DNA from: Clostridiales bacterium
GTDB taxonomy: Bacteria; Bacillota; Clostridia; Lachnospirales; Cellulosilyticaceae
DNA length: 64,000 bases
Assembly: GCA_019418225.1 (NCBI GenBank)
Contig: DYCF01000023.1
Coordinates: 1-64,000 of the forward strand
Direction: 5' to 3'
Shown in pieces: positions 43,802-50,797 of the stretch. The first letter of the stretch is position 1. Every line of letters begins with the position of its first letter. A program made the translations under genes and the position numbers. The notes beneath the pieces were generated by a model. It made no database searches. It was given only the letters and a program-made list of their open reading frames with translations, and was not told where the DNA came from.

Positions 43802-44539
43802 ATGGCAAGATATAAACTAATCGTTGCTTATGATGGGACAAATTACAATGGATTTGCAAGACAGCCTAATGGTATAACAATTGTGGAAACCTTAGAGGAG
43901 GCTGTGGAAAAGATTGTACAACATAAAGTATATATTTTAGGTGCAGGTAGAACGGATACAGGCGTACATGCAAAAGGACAATGTTGTATTTTTGATTCAG
44001 ATACAAAGGTACCTGTAGAGAGACTTGCAAAAGCAATTAATAGTAAATTACCAATGGATATTGCAGTACAGTCTGTGGAGAGGGTAAGCGATGATTTCCA
44101 TCCACGATTTGGTGCAAAGCGTAAGACATATCGTTATCAGATTTTAAATAGTAAGCAACGTGATCCATTTTCATATAAATATACATTAATGTATCCTTAT
44201 GAAGTAGATTTAGAAAGAATGAAGACAGCAGCAGCAAAAATGGTGGGGACACATGACTTTAAATGTTTTTGTGCAGCCAAAACAGATGTAAAAGATACTG
44301 TGAGAACAATCTATGATATCCACATTTATCAACAGGAAGATTTAATAACTGTGGATATTTGTGGCAATGGATTTTTGTACAATATGGTACGTATTATTAT
44401 AGGTACATTGTTAAAAGTAAACGAAGGAAAGCTTTCAGCTGATGATATTACTAGGATTATAGAAAGTAAAGATAGAAATTTAGCTGGACCTACAGCCCCA
44501 CCGCAAGGACTTACAATGTTAAAAATAATTTACGAATAG
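43802..44539 (+). CDS. truA: tRNA pseudouridine synthase A
   Basis: 245 residues. Makes pseudouridine at positions 38-40 of the tRNA anticodon arm. Catalytic Asp in GAGRTDTGVHA near residue 51; further blocks FHPRFGAKRKTYRY and GNGFLYNMVRIIIGTLL. ATG 43802 follows CAGGAGG. Confidence 0.96.
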   Translation: MARYKLIVAYDGTNYNGFARQPNGITIVETLEEAVEKIVQHKVYILGAGRTDTGVHAKGQCCIFDSDTKVPVERLAKAINSKLPMDIAVQSVERVSDDFHPRFGAKRKTYRYQILNSKQRDPFSYKYTLMYPYEVDLERMKTAAAKMVGTHDFKCFCAAKTDVKDTVRTIYDIHIYQQEDLITVDICGNGFLYNMVRIIIGTLLKVNEGKLSADDITRIIESKDRNLAGPTAPPQGLTMLKIIYE

Positions 44540-44562
44540 TAAAATAATCCACAGGAAAAAGC

Positions 44563-44591
44563 TTGACAGTAGTAGTCGATGATAATATAAT
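44563..44591 (+). promoter_or_regulatory. consensus sigma-A promoter of rplM-rpsI
   Basis: TTGACA (44563-44568), 17-nt spacer, TATAAT (44586-44591): both hexamers and spacing are perfect. Transcription should start near 44598. Confidence 0.9.
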
Positions 44592-44616
44592 ATAGGTTGT
44601 GTTAATAAGGCCACTT

Positions 44617-44690
44617 ATAAAATCCATTAGCCCCGGATTTTATATGATAATAGAAGAATATTAACTATGTTTTATAAGATCCAAAGGAGG
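44617..44690 (+). promoter_or_regulatory. L13-type leader with alternative pairing
   Basis: ATAAAATCC (44617-44625) pairs with GGATTTTAT (44635-44643). The same right arm can instead pair with TATAAGATCC (44673-44682), one G-U pair, which abuts the Shine-Dalgarno AAGGAGG (44684-44690). The position before rplM matches the L13 leader known in Firmicutes; the exact match to that family is not verified. Confidence 0.6.
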
Positions 44691-44699
44691 TAAATTTTA

Positions 44700-45131
44700 A
44701 TGAGAACAACATACATGGCAAACGCTCAAAATGTTGAAAGACAATGGTATGTTATCGACGCTGAAGGACAAACAGTAGGTAGATTAGCAAGCCAAATCGC
44801 AGCAGTATTAAGAGGAAAAAACAAACCAACTTACACACCACACGTGGATTGTGGAGATCACGTTATCGTAATTAACGCTGAGAAAGTTGTATTTACAGGT
44901 AAAAAATTAGATCAAAAATTATATAGAAGACACACAGGTTACGCTGGTGGATTAAAAGAAACAACAGCTCGTGAAATGATTGAAACTCACCCAGAAAGAG
45001 TTATCATGACAGCAGTAAAAGGTATGCTTCCAAAAAATTCTTTAGGAAGACACATGCTTACAAAACTTCGTGTTTATGCTGGAACAGAACATAACCATGA
45101 AGCACAAAAACCAGTAGAATTAAAATTCTAA
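44700..45131 (+). CDS. rplM: 50S ribosomal protein L13
   Basis: 143 residues, standard. Early 50S assembly protein. The start RTTYMANAQNVERQWYVIDA and HMLTKLRVYAGTEHNHEAQK near the end are diagnostic. ATG 44700 follows AAAGGAGG. A consensus promoter and a leader hairpin precede it; rpsI follows after 24 bp. Confidence 0.98.
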   Translation: MRTTYMANAQNVERQWYVIDAEGQTVGRLASQIAAVLRGKNKPTYTPHVDCGDHVIVINAEKVVFTGKKLDQKLYRRHTGYAGGLKETTAREMIETHPERVIMTAVKGMLPKNSLGRHMLTKLRVYAGTEHNHEAQKPVELKF

Positions 45132-45155
45132 TTAACCGAGAGGAGGAAGTTTTAA

Positions 45156-45548
45156 ATGGCAGCAGTTAGATATTACGGAACAGGTAGACGTAAAAGCTCA
45201 GTAGCTAGAGTATACCTTGTACCAGGAACAGGTAAAATTACAATCAATAAAAGAGATATCGAAGAATACTTCGGTTTAGAAACTTTAAAAGTTATCACTC
45301 GTCAACCATTAGAACTTACAAATACAGCTTCTAAATTTGATGTACTTGTAAATGTATACGGTGGTGGAACAACTGGACAAGCTGGAGCTATCCGTCACGG
45401 AATCAGCCGTGCATTACTTCAAGCTGATGGTGAATTCCGTCCAGCTCTTAAAAAAGCAGGTTTCTTAACAAGGGACCCAAGAATGAAAGAAAGAAAAAAA
45501 TACGGTCTCAAAGCAGCTCGTCGTGCACCACAATTCTCAAAACGTTAA
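45156..45548 (+). CDS. rpsI: 30S ribosomal protein S9
   Basis: 130 residues. Its C-terminal tail (ARRAPQFSKR) reaches the P-site tRNA. RYYGTGRRKSSVARVYLVPG is the family start. ATG 45156 follows GAGAGGAGG. Terminator follows at 45584. Confidence 0.98.
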   Translation: MAAVRYYGTGRRKSSVARVYLVPGTGKITINKRDIEEYFGLETLKVITRQPLELTNTASKFDVLVNVYGGGTTGQAGAIRHGISRALLQADGEFRPALKKAGFLTRDPRMKERKKYGLKAARRAPQFSKR

Positions 45549-45583
45549 TTGTGTTTTGCAGTTCGAATGCGACTGTATTACAG

Positions 45584-45613
45584 AAAGCCAATCCTTTGGG
45601 ATTGGCTTTTTTT
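45584..45613 (+). terminator. intrinsic terminator after rpsI
   Basis: 11-bp stem AAAGCCAATCC / GGATTGGCTTT (45584-45594 with 45599-45609), tetraloop, T tract to 45613. Confidence 0.92.
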
Positions 45614-45800
45614 ATTTATAGAGTAGTAAGGTTAAAATGAGACTTTGTATAAAATGTAATATTTTTGGAGTTAAGTATAATTTATGACGATATATAGTTG
45701 TAAGTTATATTCTAATAACTTAGAATGGAAGAGGAGAAAAAAGATATTCACATATTTAGGCAGAAGGTACATATACAAATGAGATATTAGGAGGATTATA

Positions 45801-47174
45801 ATGGCTCAGGATAAAAAAAGGCTGAATGATAAACAACATAAGACATTATTAAGGTTGTTTTTAAAGTCAGCAGGTATTACTTTAATTGTTGGAGCAGTAT
45901 TAGTCGCAGCGTTAGTTGGTGTATATTATGCATTTTTATATGATGGAAGTGTCGAAACATCATCATCAACACCTGATGTAGTTATTTCAGAGGAAGAGCA
46001 AGTTAAAGAGAAGGAAAAAGAAAAACGTGGAGATATTAATCAAACAATCGCTGTTTTTGGCGTTGATAAAGATGGGACAAGAACTGATGTTATATTTGTA
46101 GTAAACTTTAATAGTGCAACTAATAAGGCAAAGGTACTTTCTATTCCACGTGATACAAAGGTAAACTGGACAGAAAAGCAGAATGCTAAGCTTAGAGAAG
46201 TAGCCGGATATACTCGATCAGTCTCTAAAGTTAATGAGATGACTGCTTATGGTGGCATTGAGAATATTAGAGATTTTACGATTGATGAGATTGAAAATAT
46301 TTTAGGTGTGAAAATTGATAATTACGTATTAGTGGGCTTAGATTCTTTTAGACAGATAGTAGATGCTATTGGTGGTGTAGAAGTTAATGTTCCTGAATTT
46401 AGAGGAAGAGGACTACAATATGATGATTATGAACAAGATTTGCATATTCACTTAGATCCAGGGGTACAAGTATTAAATGGTGAGCAAGCAGAAGGCCTTA
46501 TACGTTTCCGTAAGGACAACTATGGTAATAGTTATCCAGAAGGTGATAAAGATAGAGTTAAGGTACAACAGGAGTTTTTAGATGCATTTGCAGAAAAAGT
46601 GTTAAGTCCATCAATTATTCCAAGGCTATATAGCATTATAAGTACAGTATTTTCTAATGTAAGTACGGATGTAAAACTTACAGAAATACCTACTTACCTT
46701 AGTTATTTGAAGGGATTTAGTGCAGATAACATAGAATTTTATATTATAGATGGTGAAGGTGGCATGGAAAATGGTGCTTCATATTACTTCATTGATTATG
46801 ATAAACTAGATGAAACAATCCAAAAGGTATTTTATGATACAGAGATTGCTACAGGTGAAGCAGGTAGTGAATCAGGAGAAGCTGCAGCAGATGAAGTAGT
46901 GATAGATAAAACTGTAACTGTTGAGGTTTATAATGCAACTGGCGTAAAAGGTATTGCGGGTGGTTTCAAAGACAAGCTAGAAAAATTAGGTTACACTGTA
47001 CCAAAGATAGATAATTATACAAAACAGGATTTAGTTGAAACCTTAGTTTACGCTAAGGATGAGGCTAAAGCAAAACAATTCCTAGAATATTTACCAGCAG
47101 GAACAATCGTGGCTACGAGTTCAACAATTGACCAAGATGTACAAATAATCCTAGGAACTGACTATCTACAATAA
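45801..47174 (+). CDS. LytR-CpsA-Psr (LCP) family protein, copy 1
   Basis: 457 residues. Cytoplasmic basic N-terminus, one membrane anchor (residues 23-50), then the extracellular LCP domain (IAVFGVDKDGTRTDVIFVVN, SIPRDTKVNW, and the Arg-rich FRKDNYGNSYPEGDKDRVK) and a C-terminal LytR_C domain (VEVYNATGVKGIAGGFKDKL). LCP proteins transfer lipid-linked wall polymers (teichoic acids or secondary polymers) to peptidoglycan. ATG 45801 follows TTAGGAGG. A paralogue lies at 49502, beyond a minus-strand gene pair. Ends at a bidirectional hairpin. Confidence 0.93.
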   Translation: MAQDKKRLNDKQHKTLLRLFLKSAGITLIVGAVLVAALVGVYYAFLYDGSVETSSSTPDVVISEEEQVKEKEKEKRGDINQTIAVFGVDKDGTRTDVIFVVNFNSATNKAKVLSIPRDTKVNWTEKQNAKLREVAGYTRSVSKVNEMTAYGGIENIRDFTIDEIENILGVKIDNYVLVGLDSFRQIVDAIGGVEVNVPEFRGRGLQYDDYEQDLHIHLDPGVQVLNGEQAEGLIRFRKDNYGNSYPEGDKDRVKVQQEFLDAFAEKVLSPSIIPRLYSIISTVFSNVSTDVKLTEIPTYLSYLKGFSADNIEFYIIDGEGGMENGASYYFIDYDKLDETIQKVFYDTEIATGEAGSESGEAAADEVVIDKTVTVEVYNATGVKGIAGGFKDKLEKLGYTVPKIDNYTKQDLVETLVYAKDEAKAKQFLEYLPAGTIVATSSTIDQDVQIILGTDYLQ

Positions 47175-47200
47175 AAGAATATTGATAAACTTACTTCTTA

Positions 47201-47244
47201 AAAGGGTTGCTGCAAAATCATTAACGATTTTACAGCAACCCTTT
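47201..47244. terminator. bidirectional terminator between convergent genes
   Basis: 12-bp stem AAAGGGTTGCTG / CAGCAACCCTTT (47201-47212 with 47233-47244), extended by an inner AAAATC / GATTTT stem. A stretches before the stem give a T tail when read on the minus strand. It lies between the + strand LCP gene and the minus-strand SDR gene. Confidence 0.75.
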
Positions 47245-47558
47245 CAATATATATATAGATTAATATTACAATTCACATAACAAATTAACTTCATCTTTTC
47301 GGTATGGAGGAAAGACTGTTAATTTGTACTTCACGGTGCAAGCCCCTTTTCTGTGATACCTTTAAGCATAATATCATAATTTAAGTATAATATCATAATA
47401 AGTTATTTCCGGAGCAATTTGATAACATCTTGATGAAAGGATACAAGGCGTTTTTTGTGGTGTTGTTTGAGTAGCATAGCGTGCAAGTTTTGTATGCTGA
47501 GTTTAGTGTGTTACAAATTTGTGTTACAAATTGCGTAAGGGTACTAACTCTAACTTTT
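47245..47558. other. non-coding gap with short tandem repeats
   Basis: 314 bp without a supported gene. It holds two adjacent 19-bp copies of TTAAGYATAATATCATAAT (47362-47380, 47381-47399; one difference) and two adjacent 13-bp copies of GTGTTACAAATTK (47508-47533). Confidence 0.65.
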
Positions 47559-48302
47559 TTATAGGAGGCCACCATCCACACCAATAACCTGTCCTGTTAT
47601 ATAGCCCGAAAGTGGTGAGGCTAGATAAAGGCAGGTATTAGCGATATCTTCAGGCTGTGCTGTTCGACAGAGTGGGATATCTTCTACGAAGGCAGCCTTG
47701 TCTTCTTCGGTATATTCTTTCGTCATATCTGTATCAACCCAGCCGCAAGCTACGGCATTAACGCGGATATTAGATGGGCCTAATTCCTTCGCTAGAGCCC
47801 TTGTAAGGCCATTGAGGGCGCTTTTACTGGTAGAGTAGGCCACTTCACAAGAGGCCCCTACATTTCCCCAAATAGACGAAATATTGATGATTGTACCGGA
47901 TTGGTGATGAAGCATGCTTGGTAAGGCATGTTGAATACAATTATATGCAGAATTTAAGTTAATAGACAGAATTTTGTTCCACATATCAGGTGTGGTATCT
48001 GTGAATAACCCTGTGTAACTTATTCCTGCATTGTTGATAACTATGGTTGGTGTTTGTCCAAATATCATTTTAATATGTTCAAAAAGTTTAGCTGTTATGT
48101 CATAAGATGAAACATCTCCATAAAAGTAAGTGGCAGTTAAACCATTATTTATGAATTCATTGTATGTTGCAATGAGGCGTTCTTCGCTAGTTGCACCATT
48201 TAAGACAACTTTTGCACCTTTTTTTGCAAAGGCATAGGCAATAGCTTTGCCTATACCTCTTGAAGAACCTGTTACAAGTACAATTTCATTTGAAAAATTC
48301 AT
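47559..48302 (-). CDS. short-chain dehydrogenase/reductase, FabG-like
   Basis: 247 residues. Classical SDR: cofactor loop TGSSRGIG (residues 11-18), NNAG near 91, catalytic Ser in NISSIWG and YSTSK near 156. The sequence fits 3-oxoacyl-ACP reductase (FabG) or a related NADPH-dependent reductase; no other fatty-acid genes are near, so the substrate is uncertain. Start lies 5 bp downstream of the nfo stop on the same strand, so they form a minus-strand pair. Confidence 0.88.
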   Translation of the reverse strand: MNFSNEIVLVTGSSRGIGKAIAYAFAKKGAKVVLNGATSEERLIATYNEFINNGLTATYFYGDVSSYDITAKLFEHIKMIFGQTPTIVINNAGISYTGLFTDTTPDMWNKILSINLNSAYNCIQHALPSMLHHQSGTIINISSIWGNVGASCEVAYSTSKSALNGLTRALAKELGPSNIRVNAVACGWVDTDMTKEYTEEDKAAFVEDIPLCRTAQPEDIANTCLYLASPLSGYITGQVIGVDGGLL

Positions 48303-48307
48303 TTAAA

Positions 48308-49162
48308 TTACCCCCTTAAGTAAGCAATTTCTTCTTTATATAAATTAGTTTTTTTATCAAGCCATGGTGTTTCTAAAATGAGTGGTTTACCTTCTGTAAT
48401 TGGGTGATGTACAATGCGGTAGAGCGCTTCTTTACCGATTTGATCGACTCCTTTTGGATTTGTTTCATCGGCACCTAAATTAGCGTGACGGTCTTTTTTG
48501 GCACCACGTACATTGAGAGAGCCGTTAATATGAAATACTTTAAGTCTATCAAGCCCAACGATTTCATCAAATTGTTTAAGGACACCATCAAAGTCGTTGA
48601 TAATGTCATAACCACTATCATGAAGATGGCAAGTGTCGAAACAAACGCCGAGTTTCTCGTTATGTTTTACACGGCTAATAATATCTTGAAGCTCTTCAAA
48701 GCTTCTACCAATTTCTTTGCCTTTACCAGCCATAGTTTCAAGGCAGATCGTCACAGGGGTATCTGGTGTTAGAATTTCATTAAGGGCAGCGGCAATGCGT
48801 TCTACCCCATATTCATAAGTCTTGTCCGTGAATGAACCTGGATGAAGCACAAGATATTGGGCACCGATAGCAGCAGTTCTTTCAATCTCTAAAGCTAAAA
48901 ATTCTTTAGCGATGGCATAAGTTTCTTCCTTATAAGAAGCTAAGTTAATGATGTATGGCGCATGTACAACAATATCAGAAAGGCCGTATGCTTCCATGAA
49001 AGCTTTACCTTCTTTAATTTTGAGATTTTCAATAGGTGAACGTTTTGTATTTTGAGGTGCACCAGTATAAATCATAAAAGTATTTGCACCATAAGAATAA
49101 GCTTCTTTAGCAGCAGCGATGAGTCCGCCACTAATTGAAACATGTGAACCAAGTTTTAACAT
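48308..49162 (-). CDS. nfo: endonuclease IV (AP endonuclease)
   Basis: 284 residues. Cleaves abasic sites in base-excision repair with a trinuclear zinc centre. Metal ligands are seen in VLHPGSFTDK, CLETMAGKG, CFDTCHLHDSGYD, VFHINGS, DRHANLG and ILETPW. The frame is open to 49240, but the family start is LKLGSHVSISGG at ATG 49162, with GAAAGGAA upstream on the minus strand. Confidence 0.95.
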   Translation of the reverse strand: MLKLGSHVSISGGLIAAAKEAYSYGANTFMIYTGAPQNTKRSPIENLKIKEGKAFMEAYGLSDIVVHAPYIINLASYKEETYAIAKEFLALEIERTAAIGAQYLVLHPGSFTDKTYEYGVERIAAALNEILTPDTPVTICLETMAGKGKEIGRSFEELQDIISRVKHNEKLGVCFDTCHLHDSGYDIINDFDGVLKQFDEIVGLDRLKVFHINGSLNVRGAKKDRHANLGADETNPKGVDQIGKEALYRIVHHPITEGKPLILETPWLDKKTNLYKEEIAYLRG

Positions 49163-49501
49163 ATATAAAATTCCTTTCAAGTTAGCGAAATAATAATTAC
49201 TATTAAATAGTATATACCAAACATATAGCATATTACACAAAATTACAAGTAAATTACAGAGAGATTAAAGGAAATAATTTTTCCATAAATTGATGTATTA
49301 TAATAGACATCTAAGTTAGATTTTACTACAATATAGTAGGTATCACACGAGTAAATGTCAAAAAACGCCATAAAGTAGAGAAAGGGTAAAACTAGAATTA
49401 ATATAACAGCAAATGCTAACAATAAATAAAAGTCTGTGAGTATAAATTTAAAATAGAACATAGAACAACTAAATATCAATGTAATATAGGAGACTCATAT
49501 T
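49163..49501. other. divergent intergenic region
   Basis: 339 bp between the minus-strand nfo-SDR pair and the second LCP gene. Very AT-rich. A TATAAT at 49299-49304 lacks a matched -35. I see no RNA gene or terminator; promoters for both directions should be here. Confidence 0.4.
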
Positions 49502-50782
49502 ATGAAAAAGAGCAGTAGTAAGTTAAAGAAGGCACAGAAGAAAAAGCTTCGTAAGATTTTTCTGAGAGTTGTTGTCATTACACTCATTATATGTGCAGGA
49601 ATAATAGGGGCTGGAGCAGTACTATATAATCAGTTTTTGTATAGTGGTGATGGTAGCGACAAGGATTGGAGCTTGAACAAACCACTAGACCCAATTAACA
49701 AAAATTTAGCGGTGTTTGGTGTAGATGAAGATGGTTATCGCACAGATGTTATTTTCGTTGTGAACTTCAATAGTGAGACGAATAAGGTAAAGGTTGTATC
49801 TGTTCCAAGGGATACTATGGTAGATTGGGATGAAGAGCAAAGAGATAAACTTATGCGTTATACTGGTAAGGTTGCTTATACAACTAAGATTAATGAGATG
49901 ACCAGTTATTCAGGAATTGAGAATATCCGTGATTTTACTATTGATGAGATTGAAACAATTTTGGATATTAATATTGATAATTATGTCATTGTCACAACAG
50001 ATGCATTTAGAAAATTAGTAGATGCTATTGGTGGAGTAGAGGTAGAAGTACCAGCCTTAGAAAATGGGCAGGGACTTCACTATGATGACAATTATCAAGA
50101 TCTTCATATTCATTTAGAACCGGGTCTACAATTATTAGATGGCGAGCAAGCTGAAGGTCTTGTACGTTTCCGTAAAGGTTATGCAGAAGGAGATGTAGGG
50201 CGTATTAAAACACAACAAATCTTTTTAGATGCTTTTGCTAAAAGGATATTAAGTCCATCTACATTTGCAAAACTTCCTCAAATTGCTTCAGTTGTTTTTG
50301 ACACAGTTACAACAGATATAAAACTTAATGAAGTGACAGGTTACTTAAAGTACTTCAAGAACTTTAATAGTGATAACATTTCCTTTTATATTGTACCAGG
50401 GGAAGCAGAGTATGTAAGTGCTAAGTGGTACTATGTAATTGATGAGAGTGCGTTACCTGCATTTAGAAATGAAGTATTCCATGATATTGTGCCACCAGCA
50501 GAGGACACGTATGAAGTAGATACAACCGTTTCTATTGAAATTTTAAATTCTACAGCAAGAGCAGGACTTGCAGCTAATGCGAAGGTACTACTTGAAAACG
50601 CAGGATATACGGTATCAAGCATTGGAAATTATACACCTGCTATATTAGATACAACAGTGATTTATGCAAGAGATTTAGAAAAGGCTACACAGTTCCAGAA
50701 ATATTTCTTAGGTGCTGAATTAGTTTTAGATACAACACTTGACTATGATATACAAATTGTATTGGGTAATGATGCCCAGTAA
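49502..50782 (+). CDS. LytR-CpsA-Psr (LCP) family protein, copy 2
   Basis: 426 residues. Same layout as copy 1: basic N-terminus, one membrane anchor (residues 20-42), LCP domain (LAVFGVDEDGYRTDVIFVVN, SVPRDTMVDW, RFRKGYAEGDVGRIKTQQIF) and LytR_C domain (VSIEILNSTARAGLAANAKV). Whole motifs match copy 1 closely, so the two are paralogues from a local duplication. Likely attaches a wall polymer; it heads the run LCP, NAGPA, small secreted protein, DUF5693, csaB, tagA. ATG 49502 follows TAGGAGAC. Confidence 0.93.
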   Translation: MKKSSSKLKKAQKKKLRKIFLRVVVITLIICAGIIGAGAVLYNQFLYSGDGSDKDWSLNKPLDPINKNLAVFGVDEDGYRTDVIFVVNFNSETNKVKVVSVPRDTMVDWDEEQRDKLMRYTGKVAYTTKINEMTSYSGIENIRDFTIDEIETILDINIDNYVIVTTDAFRKLVDAIGGVEVEVPALENGQGLHYDDNYQDLHIHLEPGLQLLDGEQAEGLVRFRKGYAEGDVGRIKTQQIFLDAFAKRILSPSTFAKLPQIASVVFDTVTTDIKLNEVTGYLKYFKNFNSDNISFYIVPGEAEYVSAKWYYVIDESALPAFRNEVFHDIVPPAEDTYEVDTTVSIEILNSTARAGLAANAKVLLENAGYTVSSIGNYTPAILDTTVIYARDLEKATQFQKYFLGAELVLDTTLDYDIQIVLGNDAQ

Positions 50783-50797
50783 GGGGGAATTAAAAAA

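Noticed and set aside
45549..45583. GTTCGAAT after rpsI that resembles a tRNA T loop
   Set aside because: No acceptor, D or anticodon stems can be drawn around it, and the rpsI terminator follows at once.
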